NCBI GenBank assembly: GCA_020345785.1
Contig: CP070771.1
Span: forward strand, 3,769,930 to 3,789,896
Direction: 5' to 3'
DNA length: 19,967 nt
From: Desulfobacterales bacterium
Lineage (GTDB): Bacteria; Desulfobacterota; Desulfobacteria; Desulfobacterales; JAFDCJ01
Every line of letters begins with the position of its first letter. Position 1 is the stretch's first letter. The translations under genes were made by a program, and so were the position numbers. Positions 1 to 6,866 of this stretch are shown one piece after another. The notes below the pieces were generated by a model. It saw nothing but the letters and a program-made list of their open reading frames with translations. It searched no databases and was not told the origin of the DNA.

Positions 1-4
1 TGAG

Positions 5-46
5 TTGATTAAGTTGATTAGGTTGATTCGTTGACTGTTTGATTGG
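5..46. repeat. Tandem 9-bp TTGATTAAG-like words
   Basis: Two 9-bp units (TTGATTAAG, TTGATTAGG) are followed by decaying copies (TTGATTCG, TTGACTG, TTGATTGG). The run starts at the window edge and may extend beyond it. No role is evident. Confidence 0.6.
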
Positions 47-370
47 TGGGCACTTGTCGTACCCAGCTCATAGCTGTTAGCTCATAGGTCATAGTTAAGT
101 GAAGAAAAATCAATTATACCCTTGAATGCTCACGAACTTACCAGCTTTTCAATCCCACCTTCCCAGCCTCCTTGCCCCCCAGCTTCCCAGCTTTATACTC
201 AGTCCTCAGCACTAGGCCCTGCACGTTTCTTCCCCGCAAAAATCACCGGATTTTCACCTCTGATCTTACGTCAACAAGCGAAGCGCTCATCAAGTCTACC
301 CAGTGGAATGCGAAGCCTATTCCTCCGGGGTGAAACGCTCCTTAGGCGCAGCGCTCATCTTTTCCTCCCA

Positions 371-412
371 CCTTTATCCTTTAACCTTTATCCTTTAACC
401 TTTATCCTTTGG
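371..412. repeat. Three tandem copies of a 14-bp unit
   Basis: The unit CCTTTATCCTTTAA occurs at 371-384 and 385-398 exactly, and at 399-412 with the last two bases changed to GG. It lies in the gene-free 3' flank of the dehydratase gene. It has no spacers, so it is not a CRISPR. Confidence 0.85.
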
Positions 413-467
413 CCTCAACCCTCAACTCTACGCGCTGTGCTATTCCTTCCGCATTCCGACTTCCGAC

Positions 468-2192
468 TTATTCTAGGTAGGCTCCTTTGATGGCCGATAC
501 CGCCAGCGCGGTATATCGTTTAAGAATTCCGGGAGGATGCTGCCGGACGGCGGGCCTCCAGGCTTTTTTGCGCTCGGCCAGCAGGGCCTGAACCTCATTT
601 GACTCCAGGCGTTTGTCTTTATGTCCGGCGATATTAAGTGTGCGCCCGGGAATATCGATGGATATGATATCACCGTCTTCCACCAGGGCAATGGGTCCGC
701 CGGCAGCTGCTTCAGGTGAAACATGTCCGATACAGGGTCCCCGGGTGGCACCGGAGAATCGGCCGTCCGTAATAATGGCCGTGTGCTGCAGGGCCGGGTT
801 GGTGACAAGGGCTTCAGTGGTGGACAAAATTTCGGGCATACCACAGCCCCGCGGTCCTTCGTAGCGCAGTATAATAACACAACCGGCCTCGACCCGGTCG
901 TTCATGACCGCATCCAGCGCTTCTTCCTCATTGTCGAAGACCCTGGCCGGCCCCTCGTGCTTCAGCATGTCGGCGGGAACCGCTGCAAACTTCACCACCG
1001 CGCCTTCAGGGGCCAGATTGCCTTTTAATACGGCGATCGAGCCAAAACCTTTGTTCCGGCTCACCGGGTGGATAACCTCTTCTCTGCGGAGGCCGAAATT
1101 GGCCAAATACCCCTCCCCTCGCTGAAAGAATCCCTCCTTTTCCAGCTGCGCGAGATTTTCACCAAGGGATTGGCCGGTCACGGTCATCACATTCAAATCC
1201 AGCATGTCTCTTAGTTCCAGTTGTACCCGCGGCACGCCGCCGGCATACCAGACCATTTCACTGACATGCCGTCCCGACGGCTGTACATCCACCAGATAGG
1301 GGGTTTGCCGGTTCAGGCGGTCAAACAATTGGGCATCAATTTCTATCCCCAGTTCATGGGCAACGGCCGGCAGGTGGAGCAGTGCATTGGTTGACCCGGA
1401 TATCGCCGCATGCACTTTTATGGCGTTATCAAATGCTGCCGGTGAAAGAATGTCCGACGGCTTAAGCCCCTCTTTTGCCAATTTCATGATCTGTCGCCCG
1501 GCTTGCCGCGCCAATCGCCTTATTTCAAAAAGACTGGCCGGCGCCAAGGCTGAGCCGGGCAGCGCCATACCCAAAGCTTCGGCCATACATTGCATGGTAC
1601 TGGCGGTTCCCATGAACTGGCAGGCCCCGGCGCCCGGGCATCCGCACAGTTTGTAATTGCGGACCTCGGACCGAACATCTTCGCCCTTGCGCCATCTGGT
1701 GGCCGTCTCGCCCACCAACAGGCTGTGTGACATATTCGGAGCAGCGCGATTGCTGCCCCCGGGGATATGAATCCCGGGAATGTTCAAGCGCGCAAGCGCC
1801 ATGAGATGCGCGGGAACGGATTTGTCACAGGAGGAAATCACCACCAGTCCGTCCCAAGGGATGACCCGGCCGTGAACTTCGACCAGATCGCAGAGAATTT
1901 CACGGGAGGCCAGAATATAGTTCATCCCGTCATGGGACATGGCCCATCCGTCACAGATATCGGTGCCGTGGAATCCGGCAGGCTTTCCGCCGCTCTGATA
2001 GATGCCGATGGAAACCTCTTCGGCCAATGTATCCAGGTGAACGCTGCCGGGATGCGAGCTGCCAAAGACATCTTCCACCAGAATCTGGGGGTTTTTTAAA
2101 TCATCCTCGTCCCAGCCTGTGCCGTGACAAAGGGTGTCAAACTGAACCCAATTCTCCCTGATTTTTTTGCTTCGTTGTTTTTTTGTTTTCAT
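468..2192 (-). CDS. IlvD/Edd-family (sugar acid) dehydratase
   Basis: This is a 574-residue cytosolic Fe-S dehydratase of the dihydroxy-acid/sugar-acid dehydratase family, the usual length for the group. Visible family marks are DG at 81-82, the cluster and Mg site SCDKS with Cys122, Asp123 and Lys124, the cluster Cys191 in a CPGAGAC segment, and the C-terminal DGRFSGATRG motif (476-485) with the likely catalytic Ser480. The position of the first cluster cysteine reads PGSVH (48-52), as in enzymes that lack Cys there. These enzymes turn a 2,3-dihydroxy acid into a 2-keto-3-deoxy acid. With a sugar kinase and SDRs beside it and no branched-chain amino acid genes, an aldonate dehydratase is likelier than IlvD; this is inference. 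The start is set by AGGAG just upstream. The next gene upstream on the same strand is the kinase ending at 2459. Confidence 0.9.
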   Translation of the reverse strand: MKTKKQRSKKIRENWVQFDTLCHGTGWDEDDLKNPQILVEDVFGSSHPGSVHLDTLAEEVSIGIYQSGGKPAGFHGTDICDGWAMSHDGMNYILASREILCDLVEVHGRVIPWDGLVVISSCDKSVPAHLMALARLNIPGIHIPGGSNRAAPNMSHSLLVGETATRWRKGEDVRSEVRNYKLCGCPGAGACQFMGTASTMQCMAEALGMALPGSALAPASLFEIRRLARQAGRQIMKLAKEGLKPSDILSPAAFDNAIKVHAAISGSTNALLHLPAVAHELGIEIDAQLFDRLNRQTPYLVDVQPSGRHVSEMVWYAGGVPRVQLELRDMLDLNVMTVTGQSLGENLAQLEKEGFFQRGEGYLANFGLRREEVIHPVSRNKGFGSIAVLKGNLAPEGAVVKFAAVPADMLKHEGPARVFDNEEEALDAVMNDRVEAGCVIILRYEGPRGCGMPEILSTTEALVTNPALQHTAIITDGRFSGATRGPCIGHVSPEAAAGGPIALVEDGDIISIDIPGRTLNIAGHKDKRLESNEVQALLAERKKAWRPAVRQHPPGILKRYTALAVSAIKGAYLE

Positions 2193-2212
2193 AAATACTC
2201 CTACTTTTGAAG

Positions 2213-2445
2213 CACCAAATTACAATATCCAATTAACAAATAAATCCCAAATTCTAAACTCCAATGACCAAAACCTGCTTATTCCGCATGTTTAGTTGAA
2301 AAATTTTATTTTATTCTAATAATGATGTTCTCGTAAAAAAATCCGGAAAATGTCTTTTTTTAAATTTCAATGAACATAGCTAGCTTGGAATTTTGAATTT
2401 CGGTCATTGTGAATTATTTATGATTTGGAATTTGGAATTTTTTCT
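2213..2445. repeat. Imperfect inverted repeat of TTGGAATTT/GGTCATTG words
   Basis: This fills the 266-nt gap between the kinase and dehydratase genes. The left arm (about 2213-2276) contains CCAATGACCAAAA. The right arm (about 2384-2440) contains TTTCGGTCATTG and TTTGGAATTTGGAA, roughly its reverse complement. The DNA is AT-rich and non-coding. It could fold when transcribed with the upstream kinase gene, but it lacks the compact GC stem of an intrinsic terminator. Confidence 0.6.
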
Positions 2446-2458
2446 AAACCCAATCCCA

Positions 2459-3823
2459 TTATTCCATGTGCGATCGAAGTGAACCATTCTTTAAATATTT
2501 TTGACCTAGTAATGCTGCTCCTTTCAATGACGATTCCGTCTCAAATCGATAGCTGCAGGTTCGCATCCATCTGGTTTTGGCGCGGATCAGGGCTTCGTTG
2601 ACAGCACCGCCGGAGACCACGATTTCATTCGCCAGAGGCATTTCAAGGGAGACCTCTTTTAAATTCTCCCGTTGATATTCACAGAGCCCCCGGACCAACG
2701 CGGCCAGCAGTTCTCCGCGGGATGTCTCCTGGGTCATCCCGCGGAATTCGGCTTTCAGCGGTGCCAAAGAATACCTGGAACCCATCAGATAAGGTATATA
2801 GGTCACACCACTTTCCCGGCTCAACCACATATCAATGGCGCTCGGAATGAAGTCGTTAAAAAATTTTTCCTCGCTCATCTCGCTGCAGAAAAGGTTTTTA
2901 AACCACTCAAATGCTTTGCCGCCCGCATTCATCACATAGAAGGAAAACCATCGCTCCGGCAGAACATGGGTGCGGATATTATAATTGCGGGATGGAAAGC
3001 ATTTGGACAGGCAGACCATGGTAATTTCGCAGGTGCCGTTGATGTTGAATATTTCACCCGGCTCCCGGATTCCGACCGAGTAAGCCGCCAGCACTGCGTC
3101 ATTGCCGCCGATCAATACCGGCGGTTCTTTTTTAAGACCAAACTGCTTGGCAAGGTTTGCTCTTATTCTGCCTGTGCTGTGATAAGCCGGCATCAGTTCC
3201 GGCAACTGAGAAATCTCTATATCAAATTCATCCAGAATATCTTTATTCCAGGTCATATCATTGCCGACGGTGTTGTACATGGCGGTCAGCGAGGCCGATG
3301 AGGGGTCCATGGCGAATGTTTCCGACAGCCATCGCGCCATGAAGGTGTTGGAATGCCCGAAAACATGGGTCTTTTTGAAAACCTCGGGCAGATGGTCTTT
3401 GATCCAAAGAATGCTGGCCAGCGAACAGCCGCCTGCCACCGGCATGTTGGCAGTGGCGTTAAGCAGTTTTTCCATCCCGATCCTGTCAATGATCCGCTGG
3501 GCCTGGATCCGGGAACGTTGATCCAGCATGAGTATGGCCGGATAAAGCGCGCTGCCCTGCCGATCCATGGCCGTCAGACCCGGCGTGGTGCCGGAAAGGG
3601 CGATGACATCGATCTGCGGCATAAAATCCGACATTTCCTCACACCCGGCCGCAAACGCCTGCTGCCATTTTTCCTGCTCGATGTCGCTGAACAGCCCGTC
3701 ATTATAGGTATTAATCGCATACTCCTGATAAAACTGTTTGACTGAGCTGAGATCACCGCTATTTTCCTCAAAAACCCCCATTTTCATCGCTGTGGTTCCA
3801 ACATCAACACTGAGTATCTTCAT
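2459..3823 (-). CDS. FGGY-family carbohydrate kinase
   Basis: This 454-residue kinase would phosphorylate a sugar or polyol with ATP in the cytosol. The N-terminal FGGY domain begins with the phosphate-binding DVGTT (7-11) and has SGTTPG (77-82) and DQR (101-103). The C-terminal domain has GGNDAV with the probable catalytic base Asp242, NGTCE (262-266) and the ATP-site SGGAVNE (404-410). It is shorter than the roughly 500 residues common in xylulokinases, with a short C-terminus. The start has CAGGAG upstream. It is 266 nt upstream of the dehydratase on the same strand and divergent from the SDR genes. It is clearly different from the second FGGY kinase at 14113-15669, so the two probably act on different sugars. 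The substrate cannot be named. Confidence 0.9.
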   Translation of the reverse strand: MKILSVDVGTTAMKMGVFEENSGDLSSVKQFYQEYAINTYNDGLFSDIEQEKWQQAFAAGCEEMSDFMPQIDVIALSGTTPGLTAMDRQGSALYPAILMLDQRSRIQAQRIIDRIGMEKLLNATANMPVAGGCSLASILWIKDHLPEVFKKTHVFGHSNTFMARWLSETFAMDPSSASLTAMYNTVGNDMTWNKDILDEFDIEISQLPELMPAYHSTGRIRANLAKQFGLKKEPPVLIGGNDAVLAAYSVGIREPGEIFNINGTCEITMVCLSKCFPSRNYNIRTHVLPERWFSFYVMNAGGKAFEWFKNLFCSEMSEEKFFNDFIPSAIDMWLSRESGVTYIPYLMGSRYSLAPLKAEFRGMTQETSRGELLAALVRGLCEYQRENLKEVSLEMPLANEIVVSGGAVNEALIRAKTRWMRTCSYRFETESSLKGAALLGQKYLKNGSLRSHME

Positions 3824-3899
3824 GGAAATTTTCTCCTGAATTGCACATTTTTCATCATAATAAGATTAAAACCGATTAGTTTTAGTTTAAGTTACTATG

Positions 3900-3927
3900 C
3901 TTCGACCGAGACTACGCTCGGTAGAAG
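3900..3927. repeat. 28-nt hairpin at the outer end of repeat copy 1
   Basis: CTTCGACCGAG and CTCGGTAGAAG form an 11-bp stem with one mismatch around the loop ACTACG. A hairpin of identical length and near-identical sequence closes the corresponding end of copy 3 at 18849-18876. There is no T-tract, so a terminator role is not supported by sequence alone. Confidence 0.7.
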
Positions 3928-4160
3928 TGGCCCCTGCTGGGCAACAAATTTATCGAAAAGACATTTGAATGGGTTTCAGGTGTCAGGAGTCAGGTGTCAG
4001 ATTTTTGGTGCAAGGCACTTCTTAGTGAGTACAAGGTTGAAGGTATGGGGCATGTCTCCATTTCAATCAAACTGAACACACTTCAAAGGGGGGCAAACTT
4101 CGGCTGACACCTGACACCTGACACCTGAAACCTCGAAAAAAATCAAAGTACTCGGCAACA

Positions 4161-4178
4161 TCGACAACAAATTGTCGA
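4161..4178. repeat. Palindrome TCGACAA-CAAA-TTGTCGA in repeat flank
   Basis: A perfect 7-bp inverted repeat separated by 4 nt lies in the right flank of composite repeat copy 1. A version with one change is at 13497-13514 in copy 2. In copy 3 (18343-18360) only one half is kept. It looks like an operator, but its presence in a dispersed repeat argues for it being part of the element. Confidence 0.6.
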
Positions 4179-4239
4179 TATCGCGCAACTAAGCGGTTAG
4201 CAAGAACATTCTTTTGTCTGTTTTCTGCACGTTTCGCCA

Positions 4240-4268
4240 TTGACTCTAATTATAAATTCTTCTATGTT
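4240..4268 (+). promoter_or_regulatory. Putative sigma70-type promoter for the SDR genes
   Basis: TTGACT (4240-4245) is followed after 17 nt by TATGTT (4263-4268), about 38 nt before the start codon at 4306. It lies just outside composite repeat copy 1 in an AT-rich stretch. The -10 box matches the consensus at four of six positions. Confidence 0.45.
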
Positions 4269-4305
4269 CTTTCAATAAAAAAGTCGCTGAATAGGAGAAT
4301 TAATT

Positions 4306-5058
4306 ATGAAACTTGAAAAGCAAGTTGCCCTTGTCACTGGAGGTTCAAGAAGCATCGGTCGCGCAATTGCGCTGGGATTGGCCCGTGAAGGTGCCGATGT
4401 CGCGGTTAACTATGTCAGCAACACCGGCGAGGCTCAGAGCACGGTGCACGATATCGAAGCGTTGGGACGGCAGGCACTGGCTGTCAGGGCCGACACCTCC
4501 AAACAGGCGGAGGTTGAGGCTATGGTGAATCAAGTCTGGGAGCGCTTCGGCCGGATTGACATCCTGGTCAATAACGCGGGCGTGCAGAAGCGGGTTTATT
4601 TCCTGGATTTGGAAGAAGAAGACTGGGACTGGATGCTGGGGGTGAACTTAAAAGGCTATTACCTTGTCGGCCGGACGGTTGCCGCCCGCATGAAATCGCG
4701 CAGTTACGGGACGATTATCAATATCTCATCTGAGGCAGCCGGTTTCCCTTCCCCGCGGATGACCGCCTATTGTGTTTCCAAAGCCGGCGTGGCAATGCTG
4801 ACAAAGTGTATGGCACTTGAGCTGGCACAGTACGGCATACGTGTTAATGCGCTTGCCCCAGGGCTTACACGAACCGACATCAATCGTAAGGATCTGGAAG
4901 ATGAGGAATTTTTAAAATTGCGCCTGACGCGCATCCCTTTGGGAAGGGTACTGAATCCTGAGAATTTAGTCGGGGGTGCCGTTTTTTTGGCCTCTTCCGA
5001 CTCCGAAATGGCCACGGGAACTACCCTACAGGTGGACGGCGGCAGGAGTATTGCATGA
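4306..5058 (+). CDS. SDR-family oxidoreductase (first of pair)
   Basis: This 250-residue classical short-chain dehydrogenase/reductase would oxidise or reduce an alcohol/ketone group with NAD(P). It shows the cofactor motif TGGSRSIGRA (11-20), NNAG (89-92), the active-site Asn114, Ser141/Ser142, Tyr155 and Lys159 (YCVSK), and the PG motif (185-186). The segment after beta 2 (NYVSN, 35-39) has no acidic residue at its start, so NADP use is possible. The start is set by AGGAGA at 4293-4298. A second SDR follows after a 15-nt gap, so the two are co-transcribed. Paired SDRs next to a sugar-acid dehydratase would fit sugar and keto-acid dehydrogenation; this is inference. It resembles FabG only at family level and there is no fatty-acid gene context. 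Confidence 0.9.
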   Translation: MKLEKQVALVTGGSRSIGRAIALGLAREGADVAVNYVSNTGEAQSTVHDIEALGRQALAVRADTSKQAEVEAMVNQVWERFGRIDILVNNAGVQKRVYFLDLEEEDWDWMLGVNLKGYYLVGRTVAARMKSRSYGTIINISSEAAGFPSPRMTAYCVSKAGVAMLTKCMALELAQYGIRVNALAPGLTRTDINRKDLEDEEFLKLRLTRIPLGRVLNPENLVGGAVFLASSDSEMATGTTLQVDGGRSIA

Positions 5059-5073
5059 CGACAGGAGGTCGAT

Positions 5074-5841
5074 ATGAACGAGGATAGACACGTAGCCATC
5101 GTTACAGGGGCCGGAGGAGGAATCGGTCGGGCTATCGCCCTGAGGCTGGCAGAGTCGGGATATGCCGTGGCTGTGGCCGATATCGATCCGGACGGGGCAA
5201 ACCGCGTGGCCCAGGAGCTCAGCTCAAATGCCGGACTGGCAAAAGCCATTGTTTGCGATATCGGCGACAGGGCGGGGGCGTTCCAAATGGTGGCAGCGGC
5301 CACCGAAGCTCTTGGACCCGTGCGGCTGCTGGTAAATAACGCGGGTATTGTCGGTCTGGGGCCTCTGGCCGAATTCTCGGAACAGAATTGGCGCAGGCTG
5401 TTTCGCGTGAATGTAGACGGTGTCTTTTTTTGTTGCCAGGCAGTACTTCCCGGCATGCTGGCGCGACGCCAGGGCAGCATTGTGAACATCGCCTCATGGA
5501 ACGGTAAATTGGGCGCACCCAATTTCGGGGCCTACAGCGCGACGAAAGCGGCTGTTATCTCTATCACCCAGACCCTGGCGCGCGAAGTGGCGGCCATGGG
5601 TGTGCGCGTGAATGCGGTTTGCCCCGGGATCATCGCGGGAACACCGATGCGCGAGCAGGTGCAGTCTGAAGGAAAAGCTTACGGCTTGCCGCCTGCCTCC
5701 GAACGCGCCAAGACGATACCTCTGGGACGCCTGGGCAAACCCGAAGAAATCGCCGATGCGGTGGCTTTTCTGGCTTCCGAACAAGCCGCCTATATGACCG
5801 GCCAAGCCATTAATGTCACCGGCGGTTTGTGGCTGCATTAA
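5074..5841 (+). CDS. SDR-family oxidoreductase (second of pair)
   Basis: This 255-residue classical SDR has TGAGGGIGRA (11-20), NNAG (88-91), Asn113, Ser141, Tyr154 and Lys158 (YSATK) and PG (184-185). Asp36 at the end of beta 2 (VADID) predicts NAD rather than NADP. A perfect AGGAGG at 5063-5068 sets the start, 15 nt after the stop of the first SDR. The two SDRs differ throughout, so they are not a recent duplication and may carry out successive steps. A gap of 242 nt then separates it from the MaoC gene. The substrate is unknown; a sugar, polyol or 2-keto-3-deoxy acid would fit the region. Confidence 0.9.
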   Translation: MNEDRHVAIVTGAGGGIGRAIALRLAESGYAVAVADIDPDGANRVAQELSSNAGLAKAIVCDIGDRAGAFQMVAAATEALGPVRLLVNNAGIVGLGPLAEFSEQNWRRLFRVNVDGVFFCCQAVLPGMLARRQGSIVNIASWNGKLGAPNFGAYSATKAAVISITQTLAREVAAMGVRVNAVCPGIIAGTPMREQVQSEGKAYGLPPASERAKTIPLGRLGKPEEIADAVAFLASEQAAYMTGQAINVTGGLWLH

Positions 5842-5910
5842 CCCTGATGTTGCATAAATCTGCATAATAATTTCAGAGGGGTTGGCCAAGACCGTCGTTT
5901 TTACGAGGTC

Positions 5911-6000
5911 GATGCTGGATGCTCGATACTCGATGCTGGATATTCGGCAATGCACCCGTAATTAAATTCGGATACATCCGGCATCCAGAAACCAGTATCC
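5911..6000. repeat. Inverted repeat of GATGCTGGAT-type words
   Basis: The left arm (5911-5947) repeats GATGCTGGAT/GCTCGATACTC words. The right arm (5971-6000) carries the complementary ATCCGGCATCCAG and CCAGTATCC. It lies in the 242-nt gap between the second SDR and the MaoC gene, which otherwise holds only the hairpin at 6014-6060. No gene is visible. Confidence 0.6.
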
Positions 6001-6013
6001 TTGATTAGATAAT

Positions 6014-6060
6014 AATGGCGATAAGTTTCGTCGGAACCGACTAGGTCCAATGCCATTTTT
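6014..6060 (+). terminator. Hairpin plus short T-run upstream of MaoC gene
   Basis: AATGGC (6014-6019) can pair with GCCATT (6052-6057), which runs into TTT. An inner stem GTCGG-AA-CCGAC (6030-6041) is nested in the loop. It could end the SDR transcript or attenuate the MaoC gene starting 24 nt later. The outer stem is short and the loop large, so this is a weak call. Confidence 0.25.
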
Positions 6061-6083
6061 TATGAGGTTATAGGGAGTAAACT

Positions 6084-6542
6084 ATGCCTGGATATTATTT
6101 CGATGACTTCAACGTGGGCGATGAATTTGTGACGCCGACCCGCACGATCACCGAAACAGACGTGGTCATGTTTGCCGCCATGACCGGAGACTACAATGAG
6201 CTGCACACCAGCGCAGAGTACATGAAAGATACCCAGTTCAAACAAAGACTGGTGCACGGGCTGCTGGGGCTGTCCGTATCGCACGGGTTGCTGTTCCGTC
6301 TTGGATTGCTTGAGGGCACGGCCATCGCCTTTCTGGGAATTGAGTCCTGGCAGTTTAAAGCCCCCATGTATTTTGGCGACACCATTCACGTCAGGGTAAA
6401 AGTCACCGAAGCCAGAGCCAGTCAGAGCAAGCCGGATCGCGGCATCGTAAAGCTATATCTTGAGATCGTCAAACAGGACGGCACGGTTGCACAATCCGGC
6501 TACAAGTCGATTATGATGAAAAGACGAGCTAAGGGTGCATAG
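6084..6542 (+). CDS. MaoC-like (R)-enoyl-CoA hydratase/dehydratase
   Basis: This 152-residue single hot-dog domain protein has the MaoC/R-hydratase signature. Asp36, Asn38 and His41 lie in GDYNELH (35-41), the usual catalytic dyad region, followed by HGLLGLS (58-64). The C-terminal part (FGDTIHVRVKV, 97-107) matches the family's second half. These enzymes add water to, or remove it from, acyl-CoA esters. The start is set by AGGGAG about 9 nt upstream. It is the last plus-strand gene before the convergent CoA-transferase gene 324 nt away. A CoA-ester hydratase facing a CoA-transferase suggests one acyl-CoA pathway, perhaps with the SDRs as hydroxyacyl dehydrogenases (inference). The stand-alone length resembles mesaconyl-CoA hydratase-like and PhaJ-like proteins. 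Confidence 0.88.
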   Translation: MPGYYFDDFNVGDEFVTPTRTITETDVVMFAAMTGDYNELHTSAEYMKDTQFKQRLVHGLLGLSVSHGLLFRLGLLEGTAIAFLGIESWQFKAPMYFGDTIHVRVKVTEARASQSKPDRGIVKLYLEIVKQDGTVAQSGYKSIMMKRRAKGA

Positions 6543-6620
6543 GGGAAGTGGGTGCTCCTCTTTCATAGTGGGGGCCCTCAGAAAGCTTCCCCATGAAGAA
6601 AATACACCTTTAATGGAATA

Positions 6621-6836
6621 AATTCGAAATCATAAGCACGAAATTCGAAACAAATCCGAATGACAAAAAATCCAATGACAAAAACCATTGAACCATTTCA
6701 CTTAGCATTGCTACAAATTAGCTTAGTCTATGATAATTATCATGTTTAAGTCCTTTATTTTTGCTGTTTTGAACATTTGAAATTTCGGGTTTCGTATTTG
6801 TTTCGAATTTCGGATTTCGTGCTTCGGATTTTGATC
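6621..6836. repeat. Long inverted repeat of TTTCGAATTTCG words
   Basis: The left arm (6621-6660) and right arm (about 6791-6836) are near reverse complements, sharing TTTGTTTCGAATTTCG exactly, then TTTCGTGCTT. Near the dyad centre is a perfect 14-bp palindrome, ATGATAATTATCAT (6730-6743). It fills most of the gap between the convergent MaoC and CoA-transferase genes. Both mRNAs could fold here, but neither arm has the compact GC stem of an intrinsic terminator. Confidence 0.75.
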
Positions 6837-6866
6837 AGAGGAATCTCCCAAAGCCGCACTCTCAGC

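Larger units (their letters stand above)
1..467. other. Gene-free stretch of short-word repeats
   Basis: I see no credible gene here. The stretch is a run of different short words: TTGATTA-type words at the left edge, AGCTCATAG words near 65-95, CCAGCTTCC-like words near 140-195, a 14-bp tandem repeat at 371-412, and CCGACTTCCGACTT near 457-470. An open frame crosses 122-490 on the plus strand. Its translation is biased to Pro, Ser, Leu and Phe and follows the repeat words, so it is not a gene. The dehydratase gene on the minus strand ends at 468, so this is its 3' flank. No clear hairpin plus T-tract terminator is visible. Confidence 0.7.
3899..4185. repeat. Composite dispersed repeat, copy 1
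   Basis: From left to right it holds a 28-nt hairpin (3900-3927), a flank with GCAACAAATTTATCG, a 29-nt arm of GGTGTCAG words (3972-4000), a core (4001-4103) with GGTTGAAGGTATG and ATCAAACTGAAC, the opposite arm (4104-4132, one mismatch to the left arm), and a right flank with the palindrome at 4161-4178. The same parts in the same order recur, inverted, at 18341-18876. The arms, parts of the core and one flank recur at 13255-13514. It occupies the divergent gap between the kinase and the first SDR gene. No ORF is credible within it. Confidence 0.85.

Noticed and set aside
122..490. Open frame of 122 codons on the plus strand
   Set aside because: Composition is driven by Pro/Ser/Leu from the repeat words, it overlaps the dehydratase end, has no ribosome binding site and shows no family motif.
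3972..4132. Repeated GGTGTCAG units as a CRISPR
   Set aside because: Units are directly adjacent without unique spacers, are in facing orientation, and no cas genes are present.
4306..5841. The two SDR genes as a recent tandem duplication
   Set aside because: Similarity is limited to family motifs; cofactor loops, C-termini and lengths differ.
5494..5955. 153-codon minus-strand frame opposite the second SDR
   Set aside because: It is antisense to a gene with all SDR motifs, begins in the GATGCTGGAT repeat, and matches no family I recognise.
6730..6743. ATGATAATTATCAT as a Fur box
   Set aside because: It resembles part of a Fur site but lies between two convergent genes, upstream of neither, and near the centre of a larger inverted repeat.
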